Positions 7,873 to 15,671 of a stretch of DNA of 28,155 nucleotides are shown here, one piece after another. The notes under the pieces are model-generated. The model did no database searches. It had not been told where the DNA came from and was given only the letters and a program-made list of their open reading frames with translations. A program made the position numbers and the translations under genes. Source of the DNA: Candidatus Geohydrothermomicrobium daggyaiense (GTDB lineage: Bacteria > Actinomycetota > Geothermincolia > Fen-727 > JACVIW01); assembly GCA_015711695.1 (NCBI GenBank), contig JACVIW010000003.1:1-28155 (forward strand), written 5' to 3'. Each line of letters starts with the position of its first letter. The first letter of the stretch is position 1.

Positions 7873-9153
7873 ATGAGGGTGATGGTTATTGGAAGTGGCG
7901 GAAGGGAGCATGCCCTTGCCTGGAAAATCTCTCAAAGTCGCCTGGTTTCTGACGTGATTTGCGTTCCGGGAAACGGTGGCATGGAAGAAGATTATGAGTG
8001 CTTGAGCGCTGACATAAATGACTTTTCTTCGCTAGCTGAAATCGCCCGATCCCGCAGAATTGACCTTGTGGTTGTGGGCCCCGAGGCTCCTCTTGTGGAA
8101 GGAATCACCGACACATTCAGGAAAAAGGGAATAGATGTTTTTGGACCTGACAAAAAGGCCGCGCGAATGGAAGGAAGTAAGAGTTTCGCTAAGCAACTGA
8201 TGATTGAAAACAATATACCCACAGGAAAAGCGAGGATGTTCGAATCATACGATGAAGCCAGAGCGTATATCGAATCTCTCGAGCCTCCTGTTGTCCTGAA
8301 AGCGGACGGTCTCGCGGCTGGAAAGGGTGTGACTGTAGCAGTAACGAAGGATGAGGCCCTGGAAGCGCTTGAAAAGTGCATGGTTGAGAAAGTGTTCGGC
8401 TCTTCCGGCGAAAGGGTTTTGATCGAGGAATTTCTCGAAGGAGAAGAAGTCTCAATCCTCACTCTATCTGACGGTAAAACAGCTTTGCACATGGTTCCTT
8501 CCCAGGACCACAAAAGGGCTTACGATGGCGATGAGGGACCCAATACCGGCGGGATGGGAGCTTATTCGCCGGTGCCCTCTGTGAGCGAGGAGATCGAGAA
8601 GGACATTCAGCTTCGCATTATGGAGGCTGCCATAAAAGCGATGGAGAGGCGCGGAACCCCATATACGGGGGTTCTTTACGGGGGTTTGATTCTCACGGCC
8701 GATGGGCCGAAAGTGCTTGAGTTCAACGTGCGCTTTGGAGACCCTGAGGCGCAGGCGGTTCTTCCAAGACTTGAAAGCGATCTACTCCAGGCTCTTGTTA
8801 TGGCGGTGGAGGGGAAGTTAAATGAACACCGCATGCGCTGGTCGCCGCTGTTCTGTGTTTGTGTCGTTATTGCATCCGGTGGTTATCCTGGAAAATACGA
8901 GATTGGGTTTCCCATAAAGGGCTTAAAGGCTGCTTCTGAGGACTCAAACGTATTGATATTCCATGCTGGCACGAAGAAGGAAGATGGCAAGATTTTCACC
9001 GCTGGTGGGAGAGTGCTCAATATTGTCGGGCTTGGTTCTGACTTTGAGGAAGCGCGTGGAGTCGCTTACGAGGCTTTAAGTATGATAGATTTTGAGGGCA
9101 TGCACTACCGAAAGGACATCGGTTACAGAGCGCTGCAGGCGCTTGAAGGTTAA
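7873..9153 (+). CDS. purD: Phosphoribosylamine--glycine ligase (GAR synthetase)
   Basis: Second step of de novo purine synthesis: ATP-dependent joining of glycine to phosphoribosylamine. 426 residues, standard for PurD. It starts MRVMVIGSGGREHALAWK, the conserved N-terminal domain motif. VVGPEAPLVEGI and the ATP-grasp features VLKADGLAAGKGV, SQDHKRAYDGDEGPNTGGMG and the metal-binding EFNVRFGDPEAQ follow. ATG 7873 is preceded by GGGGGG at about 7861. The 156-nt gap upstream is AT-rich and promoter-like, but no convincing -35/-10 pair was found. purE follows after 20 nt, so the two are probably co-transcribed. Confidence 0.97.
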   Translation: MRVMVIGSGGREHALAWKISQSRLVSDVICVPGNGGMEEDYECLSADINDFSSLAEIARSRRIDLVVVGPEAPLVEGITDTFRKKGIDVFGPDKKAARMEGSKSFAKQLMIENNIPTGKARMFESYDEARAYIESLEPPVVLKADGLAAGKGVTVAVTKDEALEALEKCMVEKVFGSSGERVLIEEFLEGEEVSILTLSDGKTALHMVPSQDHKRAYDGDEGPNTGGMGAYSPVPSVSEEIEKDIQLRIMEAAIKAMERRGTPYTGVLYGGLILTADGPKVLEFNVRFGDPEAQAVLPRLESDLLQALVMAVEGKLNEHRMRWSPLFCVCVVIASGGYPGKYEIGFPIKGLKAASEDSNVLIFHAGTKKEDGKIFTAGGRVLNIVGLGSDFEEARGVAYEALSMIDFEGMHYRKDIGYRALQALEG

Positions 9154-9173
9154 AATCTCAGGAGGTAATTGCG

Positions 9174-9635
9174 TTGGACCAGCCCAGGGTTCTCGTGATC
9201 ACAGGAAGCCCTTCTGATCTTCCAAAAGTTGAACCGTGTGAGAAGATGCTGAAAGAAATGGGAATTGCTGGCAAGGTTGTTGTGGCATCGGCTCATAGAA
9301 GCCCGTCGAAAGTCAGGGAGGCGGTAAAGAAAGCCGAAGAAGATGGGGTTGAGGTGATTATAGCGGCTGCCGGAATGAGCGCTCACCTTCCGGGAGTGGT
9401 GGCTTCCCAGACAAATCTGCCCGTCATAGGGGTACCTCTTGACGGTGGGCTACTGGGAGGAGTTGACGCGCTTTTCTCGATCGTTCAGATGCCATCAGGT
9501 ATACCGGTCGCGGCAGTGGCAGTTAATGGTGCGACTAACGCGGCCATACTTGCGGCGAGAATACTTGCCCTAAAATATCATGAAGTGGCGGAAAGGCTCG
9601 ATAAATACAGGCAGTCGCTGGAGAGTGGCTCCTGA
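9174..9635 (+). CDS. purE: 5-(carboxyamino)imidazole ribonucleotide mutase / AIR carboxylase
   Basis: Makes carboxyaminoimidazole ribonucleotide in purine synthesis. TTG start at 9174, with GGAGGT 7 nt upstream. 153 residues. Active-site motifs: GSPSDLP, SAHRSP, AAAGMSAHLPGVVASQT and SIVQMPSGIPVA. The AHR and AHLPG patterns look like class I PurE, the N5-CAIR mutase that needs PurK, but no purK lies in the window. MPSGI is also seen in class II enzymes that work without PurK, so the class is not certain. It lies between purD and purB in one plus-strand run. Confidence 0.96.
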   Translation: MDQPRVLVITGSPSDLPKVEPCEKMLKEMGIAGKVVVASAHRSPSKVREAVKKAEEDGVEVIIAAAGMSAHLPGVVASQTNLPVIGVPLDGGLLGGVDALFSIVQMPSGIPVAAVAVNGATNAAILAARILALKYHEVAERLDKYRQSLESGS

Positions 9636-9707
9636 TGGAATTCTCAAAAAACCGAACTGGAATGGGACGCAAGGGTCACATTCAAGAGAATTTCAGAGGT
9701 TGACCGG

Positions 9708-11003
9708 ATGATAGAGAGATATAGCCTCCCCCGGATGCGGGAGATATGGAGCGAGGAAAACAAGATTTCTAACTGGTTGAGAGTTGAGCTTCTCGCCTGT
9801 GAGGCGATGGTAAAACTCGGAATTGTGCCTGAAGATGCTTATGAGAGGATAAAAGAGCGGGCAAAATTCGACATCGAAAGGATTCGGGAGATTGAGAGGA
9901 AAACCCACCATGACGTTGTGGCGTTTCTCGAAAATCTCGCCGAGAACATCGGAGAAGATTCAAGATACCTCCACCTGGGAATGACCTCTTCTGATGTGCT
10001 CGACACAGCTCTTGCTGTTCAGTTGAGAGAATCCTGCGATCTTCTTCTTGAGGATATATCTCGTCTTTTTGAGTCTCTAAAGAGGAAAGCCATCGAGCAT
10101 AAAAAAACACTCATGATTGGCAGAACACATGGCGTCCACGCCGAGCCGATAACCCTGGGTGTCAAGTTTGCGGTATGGGCCTTCGAGGCGCGTAGGAATA
10201 TGATCAGGATGCAGAGAGCCAGGGAAGCAGTGTCCTGCGGCAAGCTATCAGGAGCTGTGGGCACCTACGCAAATCTCGATCCATTTGTCGAGGAGTACGT
10301 TTGTTCTAAACTCGGACTTTCGAGGGAGGATGCCTCAACGCAGATTGTTCAGCGCGACAGGCACGCCGAGTACATGTGCGCCCTCGCGATAGTGGCGTCT
10401 TCGCTTGAAAAGTTCGCGACCGAGATCAGGGCGCTTCAGAGGACGGAGATCCGCGAAGTGGAGGAGCCTTTTAGGTCAGGGCAGACAGGGTCCTCGGCTA
10501 TGCCTCATAAACGAAATCCTATACTCTGCGAGAGAATCTGCGGGCTTGCGCGGGTGGTAAGAGGCAACGCGCTCATGGCGCTTGAAAACATAGCGCTCTG
10601 GCATGAAAGAGATATAAGTCATTCATCGGTGGAGAGGGTGATTCTGCCTGACAGCAGTATTCTGCTCGATTACATGATAAATAAGTTCATCGGTATAATT
10701 GAGGATCTTGCCATTTTCCCTGATAGAATGAGGGCAAACATTGACATCTCGGGTGGTCTTATATTCTCCGAAAAGGTAATGCTTTCGCTGATCGAAAAGG
10801 GGCTTACCAGGCAGGAAGCGTACGCGATTGTGCAGAGAAACGCCATGAAATCTTTTCAGGGTGGTGTTTCTTTCAAAGAGAGCCTGCTTTCGGATTCCGA
10901 TGTTATGCGCCTGCTGGGAATGGATGAGATAAACGGTTGTTTCGATATCGAGGCGTTTGTGTCAAGGACGGATGAAATCTTCAGGCGACTTGAGTCTCTA
11001 TGA
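9708..11003 (+). CDS. purB: Adenylosuccinate lyase
   Basis: Cleaves SAICAR to AICAR and adenylosuccinate to AMP, so it serves both the main pathway and the AMP branch together with purA. 431 residues, helical fumarase/aspartase fold. Visible motifs: KTHHDVVAFLENLAE, YLHLGMTSSDVLDTALA, the catalytic-His region GRTHGVHAEPITLG, and the family signature GSSAMPHKRNPI, which holds the catalytic serine loop. ATG 9708 has AGAGG about 8 nt upstream. It is 72 nt after purE and 62 nt before purS, without an obvious terminator on either side. Confidence 0.97.
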   Translation: MIERYSLPRMREIWSEENKISNWLRVELLACEAMVKLGIVPEDAYERIKERAKFDIERIREIERKTHHDVVAFLENLAENIGEDSRYLHLGMTSSDVLDTALAVQLRESCDLLLEDISRLFESLKRKAIEHKKTLMIGRTHGVHAEPITLGVKFAVWAFEARRNMIRMQRAREAVSCGKLSGAVGTYANLDPFVEEYVCSKLGLSREDASTQIVQRDRHAEYMCALAIVASSLEKFATEIRALQRTEIREVEEPFRSGQTGSSAMPHKRNPILCERICGLARVVRGNALMALENIALWHERDISHSSVERVILPDSSILLDYMINKFIGIIEDLAIFPDRMRANIDISGGLIFSEKVMLSLIEKGLTRQEAYAIVQRNAMKSFQGGVSFKESLLSDSDVMRLLGMDEINGCFDIEAFVSRTDEIFRRLESL

Positions 11004-11065
11004 CTCTTTTTCCTGTATATTGTGTCTTTTTTAGATATTTAAGAGTTTAAAGGGAGGTAAGTGAT

Positions 11066-11311
11066 TTGGCTTCCGCAAAGGTTTATGTCACTCTCAAAGA
11101 GGGAATAGCGGATCCGCAAGGCCTGACTATTATGCGAGCTTTGAAGTCACTTGGCTATGAAGAAGTCGAGGATTTAAGGGTGGGCAAGTATATAGAACTG
11201 AAAATCTCCGGCTATGACGCTCGCAGGATAGCTGAAAGGGTCAGGGAGATGTCGGAAAGACTCCTTGCCAATCCAATAATCGAGGATTATCGTGTGGAGG
11301 TCGAGGAATAG
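11066..11311 (+). CDS. purS: Phosphoribosylformylglycinamidine synthase subunit PurS
   Basis: Small subunit of the three-part FGAM synthase (PurS-PurQ-small PurL), which bridges the glutaminase and synthetase subunits. 81 residues, starting at TTG 11066 with GGGAGGT 7 nt upstream. Sequence features are KVYVTLKEGIADPQG, ALKSLGYEEVEDLRVGKYIEL and LANPIIEDYRVEVEE, all typical of PurS. Its stop codon TAG directly abuts the purQ ATG, so the pair is translationally coupled. The presence of purS implies that the purL of this organism is the small type. Confidence 0.95.
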   Translation: MASAKVYVTLKEGIADPQGLTIMRALKSLGYEEVEDLRVGKYIELKISGYDARRIAERVREMSERLLANPIIEDYRVEVEE

Positions 11312-12019
11312 ATGAGGTTCGGTGTTGTCGTTTTCCCCGGATCTAATTGTGAGCAGGACTGCTATTACGTGCTTGATAGCGTTCTCGGTCAGAGGGTGGA
11401 TTACGTATGGCACGAGGAAACTTCGCTCCGGGGCTACGACTGCATTATCCTCCCCGGGGGCTTTTCTTACGGGGATTATTTACGCTCCGGGGCGATAGCA
11501 CATTTTTCCCCTGTCATGAAGGCTGTGGCTGATTTCGCCGACAAAGGAGGATATGTCATCGGCATCTGCAATGGTTTCCAGATTCTTCTCGAAGCCGGTC
11601 TTTTACCTGGCGCGATGATGAGAAACTCCGGGCTCAAGTTTATCTGCAAATTCGTCAATATTAGGGTCGAGACTACAAACACCCCATGGACAAATGCTGC
11701 TTACCATCGCCAGGTCTTGCGGATTCCAATAGCGCACAATGAGGGAAATTACCAGGTGCCCGACGATGTTCTCTTTGAGATGAAGGATCGTGGGCAGATA
11801 GTTTTCAGATATTGTTCGCCTGAGGGGGGGATTTTTCCGGAGTACAACCCTAACGGTTCCAGGGAAAACATAGCGGGCATTTGTAGCAGGGAGGGCAATA
11901 TTCTTGGCATGATGCCCCACCCGGAGAGGGCTTCTGAAAGCATCCTCGGGTCTTCTGATGGTTTGTATATATGGAGATCAATACTCAACCACTGCGGAGC
12001 CGATATCGCTTCTGTTTGA
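11312..12019 (+). CDS. purQ: FGAM synthase glutaminase subunit PurQ
   Basis: Class I glutamine amidotransferase that supplies ammonia to PurL. 235 residues, ATG immediately after the purS stop. Begins VVVFPGSNCEQDC; oxyanion loop ILPGGFSYGDYLR; nucleophile C86 in GICNGFQ; the His/Glu pair H203 and E205 in MMPHPERASE. All three catalytic residues are present. purL, which usually follows, is absent here; a PHP-domain gene comes 49 nt later instead. Confidence 0.97.
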   Translation: MRFGVVVFPGSNCEQDCYYVLDSVLGQRVDYVWHEETSLRGYDCIILPGGFSYGDYLRSGAIAHFSPVMKAVADFADKGGYVIGICNGFQILLEAGLLPGAMMRNSGLKFICKFVNIRVETTNTPWTNAAYHRQVLRIPIAHNEGNYQVPDDVLFEMKDRGQIVFRYCSPEGGIFPEYNPNGSRENIAGICSREGNILGMMPHPERASESILGSSDGLYIWRSILNHCGADIASV

Positions 12020-12068
12020 AAAGGCGTCCTCGTGGAAATGTTTTCAGCCATGAAAAGGAGCTAAATTC

Positions 12069-12755
12069 TTGAAAGTCACCGCGGATTTCCATGTTCATTC
12101 TTACTATTCCAGAGATTCAGTAATCACTTTCCCGCTGCTCGTTGAGTGGTGCAAGAGAAGTGGCGTTGATGTCGTGGCGATAATGGACCACGACAGATTC
12201 GAGGGAGCCGTTGAGTTCAAGAGACTTTCCGAAGATAGAAGGTCTGCCGGACTCTGGGCTCCTAAGATAATACCCGGTCAGGAAATAAGAACTACCAGGG
12301 GTGAAATCTGCGGTCTTTTTCTTGAGGCGTATGTCCCCGGGCGCTTGCCGCCTGATGAAACGATGAGGATTATCCGCTCTCAAGGCGGTCTTGTTTATGT
12401 TCCACACCCATTTGATATTCTAAAGATCAAGAGATTGAAAGCCTCGGAACTTGTGGAACTCTCAAATCTTGTGGATATTATCGAGGTCTTTAACGGGAAG
12501 CCAAGGTTTCCCGCAGCTAATTTACTTGCGCGAAGATTTGTACAGAAGCATCCTTACACTCTTGCCGCTGGAAGCGATGCTCACGAACCAACTAAAATTG
12601 GCGCTGTGAGAGTTCTGCTTGATGATTTTGATACGCCTGATGAGCTGATGCGAAGCCTTGGCAACGCGCGGATAGAGGGAAAGATGTACAGCCCGTTTGG
12701 GTCGGCTTTATTGCGTCTTTATTACAGGAAGAAATACTCGGTTGTGACTGCGTGA
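12069..12755 (+). CDS. PHP-domain metal-dependent phosphoesterase
   Basis: Cytoplasmic hydrolase of the polymerase-and-histidinol-phosphatase fold, substrate unknown; relatives act on nucleotides, nucleic acid ends or phosphoesters. 228 residues from TTG 12069, with AAAAGGAG about 8 nt upstream. Metal-binding residues seen: H8 and H10 (DFHVHSYYS), D40-H41 (IMDHDRFEG), E72 (GQEIRT), H113 (VPHPFD), and D170/H172 (GSDAHEP). It is the last gene of the plus-strand pur run and may be co-transcribed with purQ, but that does not prove a purine role. It is convergent with the next, minus-strand gene, with a 41-nt gap holding no clear terminator. Confidence 0.85.
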   Translation: MKVTADFHVHSYYSRDSVITFPLLVEWCKRSGVDVVAIMDHDRFEGAVEFKRLSEDRRSAGLWAPKIIPGQEIRTTRGEICGLFLEAYVPGRLPPDETMRIIRSQGGLVYVPHPFDILKIKRLKASELVELSNLVDIIEVFNGKPRFPAANLLARRFVQKHPYTLAAGSDAHEPTKIGAVRVLLDDFDTPDELMRSLGNARIEGKMYSPFGSALLRLYYRKKYSVVTA

Positions 12756-12796
12756 AGTCGCCAAGATCCTGTAAACCCTGCCCGTTTCGGCCTTTT

Positions 12797-13717
12797 TCAT
12801 TCCGGGACCGGACGCTCTCCCAGTTTCAGGAAGAATGGAACCCCGAAGGAGAGGAAAAAACCCGCAACCATTATCGCGATGTCGCTTACCCTGAATTTTT
12901 GCGAAATAAAGCCGCGCAAAGCGCTTCCTTCACGGGAGTGTACGTACGCTGTCTTATAGGCTAAGTATTCAGCAACGGGGAACAAGGCAAGCATTATAAG
13001 AATTGAAATGATCGCCATCCAGATGGCGGGTGGCGATTTGCGGTACACGGGAATACCGAGATGCTTTTTTGCCGTGGTTCCCTTGAACAGAAACCAGGGT
13101 ATCATTATCCCTGCGGTAAGAACAGCGAGCTGCGACCAGTTGTTTCTTACAGATGCCAGAAATAGCCACAGGGCATAAGTTAAGATTCCCCCTGCGAGCC
13201 CGGCTCCAAATCCCATGAGCAGTTGTCGGGGAATATCAACCTGGAAACCCGGAACGGGCAGTGCGGAGGTTTGACTTTCCTTGTATTGAATTTTTTGTTC
13301 TTTTTCTTCAATCTGCGTTTCAGAAAAGCTCGCGGGTATGGGTTTTCCTTCCGCGACGGGAGCGACTCCCTCATGTGCCACTGCTATTTCTGATTTTTCG
13401 TTCAGCGATCCGCAGCCACCTTGCTCAAATGCGCTATAAGCCGCGTTCTTCCGAGCTTCTGGTTCATCATCTGCACCCACTGTTATTTCGAAAATTTCGC
13501 TCTGGCTAGTAACCTCGGGGTAAAGGTTTTCCGGGGAAGCGAAATCAGCGCGGGAGCAGGCGGGACACATGCCGGGTGAAGGGCTTTCTTTTACACAGAT
13601 CGAACACATGGGCTTACCGCATCTGGAGCAGCCGGCAATGGCTATTTTTTCTGAATGAACGTAACACTTCTTGAGTTTTGCTACGGGCTTTTCCATCGGA
13701 GCCTCACGAGATAGCAT
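12797..13717 (-). CDS. Zinc-finger (B-box-like) multi-pass membrane protein
   Basis: 306 residues, function unknown. The N-terminus carries a Cys/His zinc motif: C-x2-H (CYVH), CSRC, CSIC and CPAC between residues 18 and 54, as in B-box-type fingers found at the start of some bacterial membrane proteins. An acidic, low-complexity linker (about 60-160) follows. Four hydrophobic segments come next at about 166-190, 195-212, 231-254 and 278-298. Two starts are possible: ATG 13717 (AGAGGAG 10 nt upstream) or ATG 13696 (GTGAGG 5 nt upstream). Both keep the zinc finger. It lies 73 nt downstream of the radical SAM gene on the same strand, so the two probably form an operon. The finger is likely cytoplasmic, which is inference. 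Confidence 0.75.
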   Translation of the reverse strand: MLSREAPMEKPVAKLKKCYVHSEKIAIAGCSRCGKPMCSICVKESPSPGMCPACSRADFASPENLYPEVTSQSEIFEITVGADDEPEARKNAAYSAFEQGGCGSLNEKSEIAVAHEGVAPVAEGKPIPASFSETQIEEKEQKIQYKESQTSALPVPGFQVDIPRQLLMGFGAGLAGGILTYALWLFLASVRNNWSQLAVLTAGIMIPWFLFKGTTAKKHLGIPVYRKSPPAIWMAIISILIMLALFPVAEYLAYKTAYVHSREGSALRGFISQKFRVSDIAIMVAGFFLSFGVPFFLKLGERPVPE

Positions 13718-13790
13718 GGGTCATGCGCTCCTCTGACGATAAAATTTTAAAGCAAAAGGGGCGTTGTTTTAACCCGGTAAATCCATTGCT

Positions 13791-15269
13791 CTAAATGCGA
13801 ACACGCGCTTCAATAAGTTTTCGGTTGACCTCTGCGGTAAAATCTGTGAGTTCATCACGGCTTGAGAAGTATTCGTTTAAGAACAGAAATTCCTCGCTTG
13901 CGGGATTGAGCCTCAGAATTTCCCTTTCTTCCGGTGAGAACCTTCTTAAGAATTCTTCAAAAAGCGCTGTCCCCCTGAAAACCACAAGCGGAAAGAACGT
14001 AGCCGTGGTCAGGTTTTTTTCAAGCAGAATTTCAACGGTTCTGAGCACGCTTTCTTTTGATTCGCCGGGCAGACCAACGATGAAGGTGAGAACCGGCTGC
14101 ATCCCGGCTTTTCTGACGGCAAGGGAAACGTCAATTACGGTCTGCGGGTTGAGGCGTTTATTCACGACCTCATTTAAGATTTTTTCGTTCAAAGATTCGG
14201 CGCCGATTGCCACTGTGGTGAAACGACATTCGGCAAGATTTCTTATCGTGGTTTCGTCGAGATAGTCTGCTCGAGTCTGTATCTGGTATTTGAACGGGAA
14301 ATCTCTGATCAATTCAAGAATTCGGTATAACCTTTTCCTGTTCATGGTGAAGGTTGCGTCCCCGAAAAAGAATGTGTCTGTTCGGTCACTATAGTGTTTC
14401 GAGCAGAATTCAAGCACATTTTTCACATATTGCGGCGAGTGAAAGCGGGTTTTACCTTTGTTTATCGCTGGATCTAGACAGAAAGTGCATGATTCGGGGC
14501 ATCCTCGCGAGGTAAGAAATCCACATCCAGGGATGTAATCATCATCCGGGTTTAGTTCGGTTAGCAGCTCATATCTTTTACGTATTTTGAAGTTATCTGA
14601 AGATTCATAAAGGTGTGGCAGAATGTCGAGGTTGTTCAATGGTTCGCGGCCTGGATTATGAACTATCTGACCTTTTTTGATGAAACTTATCCCGGCTATA
14701 TTATCGATATCTTTTCCGTCATCAAGGGCGCGAAGAATCTCCTCACTTGTAATTTCCCCTTCCCCTCTTACGACAATATCGGCGCCGCCGTCTTGTAGGA
14801 TTTCTACAGGATGAAAACTTGCGTATATACCTCCCGCGATTATGGTCTTACCTGGAAAAGATTTTCTTATTTCTACAAGCAATTTACGGGTGTACCGGGC
14901 AAGGTTATAGACTGAAAGCGGGAAAAGAATCACGTCAGGATCGAGCTCGTTGAGTCTGTCAAACAGGTACGACCGCGAGTTTTGAAGCGCTTCGGGTTTT
15001 GATATCAATGCGTCACTGTAATCCTCCGGGTCTATTTTGCTTTCTCTGAACAGTTCTGACTGGTCGTTTACGTCTAAAAGGGCATTTATGACCTCAATTT
15101 CAAATCCTCTCGAATTCAAATATGACACAACGTACATAGCCCCATAATCAGGCGCGATAAGCTCTTTGTTCCGTAGCGCCGAAAGTCTCACCTTCCAGGC
15201 GGGCTCTGGCTTTGCTTCCATGAGCCCGAGGGCGACGGTGTCCGCTATAAGGGCGATTTTGTTTTTCAT
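13791..15269 (-). CDS. B12-binding-type radical SAM protein
   Basis: 492-residue radical S-adenosylmethionine enzyme of unknown substrate. The 4Fe-4S motif CX3CX2C is C257-C261-C264 in SRGCPESCTFC. The N-terminal ~190 residues resemble the cobalamin-binding Rossmann domain of this class (YGAMYVVSYLNSRGFEIEVI, TIIAGGIYASFHPVEIL, GADIVVRGEGE), though no DxHxxG cobalamin motif is seen, so B12 use is uncertain. The core continues with FFFGDATFTMNRKRL, TRADYLD, AIGAESLNEKILN and TFIVGLPGES. The ribosome site at ATG 15269 is weak. It is followed on the same strand by the zinc-finger membrane protein. No substrate peptide or partner enzyme is visible nearby. Confidence 0.85.
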   Translation of the reverse strand: MKNKIALIADTVALGLMEAKPEPAWKVRLSALRNKELIAPDYGAMYVVSYLNSRGFEIEVINALLDVNDQSELFRESKIDPEDYSDALISKPEALQNSRSYLFDRLNELDPDVILFPLSVYNLARYTRKLLVEIRKSFPGKTIIAGGIYASFHPVEILQDGGADIVVRGEGEITSEEILRALDDGKDIDNIAGISFIKKGQIVHNPGREPLNNLDILPHLYESSDNFKIRKRYELLTELNPDDDYIPGCGFLTSRGCPESCTFCLDPAINKGKTRFHSPQYVKNVLEFCSKHYSDRTDTFFFGDATFTMNRKRLYRILELIRDFPFKYQIQTRADYLDETTIRNLAECRFTTVAIGAESLNEKILNEVVNKRLNPQTVIDVSLAVRKAGMQPVLTFIVGLPGESKESVLRTVEILLEKNLTTATFFPLVVFRGTALFEEFLRRFSPEEREILRLNPASEEFLFLNEYFSSRDELTDFTAEVNRKLIEARVRI

Positions 15270-15671
15270 GCTCTGTCCGTTCCCATGAAAATTTTCTCTT
15301 CTCTATTGCCAATGATAGCCTAACGGCGAAAATAGTGCATTCGAATACCTGAATCGCGAGGCACGCGCTTGAGTTCAATTCTGGATGGTCAGTATTCTTG
15401 ATGAGAGTTAATCTTTTTCACGGTGATACGGAATAAAAAAGTGAGAGAAACCTTTTATGCCAGAAAAGAAAAACCTCCCTTACGGGAGGTTTTCTCAACC
15501 ATCCAGAACATCCGAAGGATAATGCCGCATCGATTTCCCAACCGACTAAATCCATATTTTAACCATTCAGTACAAAAAATCAACCGCTCAGTTATATTTT
15601 TGACCACTTTAGTTTTGGCGGTGGAAAAGCCAGTTTTTTCATTCACGCGGCGAGCGTTAGCGGGGCGCGTC
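15270..15671. other. 402-bp intergenic region between two minus-strand genes
   Basis: It contains the terminator described at 15470-15493 and, to its left, the upstream region of the radical SAM gene. There, on the minus strand, a TATCAT box in a TTAGGCTATCAT context is a possible -10, but no good -35 was found. Short open frames on both strands cross the terminator and show no recognisable protein features. No RNA gene was seen. Confidence 0.5.
15470..15493 (-). terminator. Intrinsic terminator downstream of the phosphoglycerate mutase
   Basis: AAAACCTCCC and GGGAGGTTTT form a perfect 10-bp stem with a 4-nt loop. On the minus strand it is followed by TTTCTTTTC, a good U-tract. It lies about 180 nt after the phosphoglycerate mutase stop. 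The plus-strand side also has TTTT, so it may work in both directions. Confidence 0.8.

Noticed and set aside
7992..8513. 173-codon minus-strand open frame opposite purD
   Set aside because: Shadow frame created by purD codon use.
15340..15370. ATTCGAAT and nearby GC-rich bases as a tRNA T-arm
   Set aside because: No cloverleaf, anticodon arm or CCA end could be built around it.
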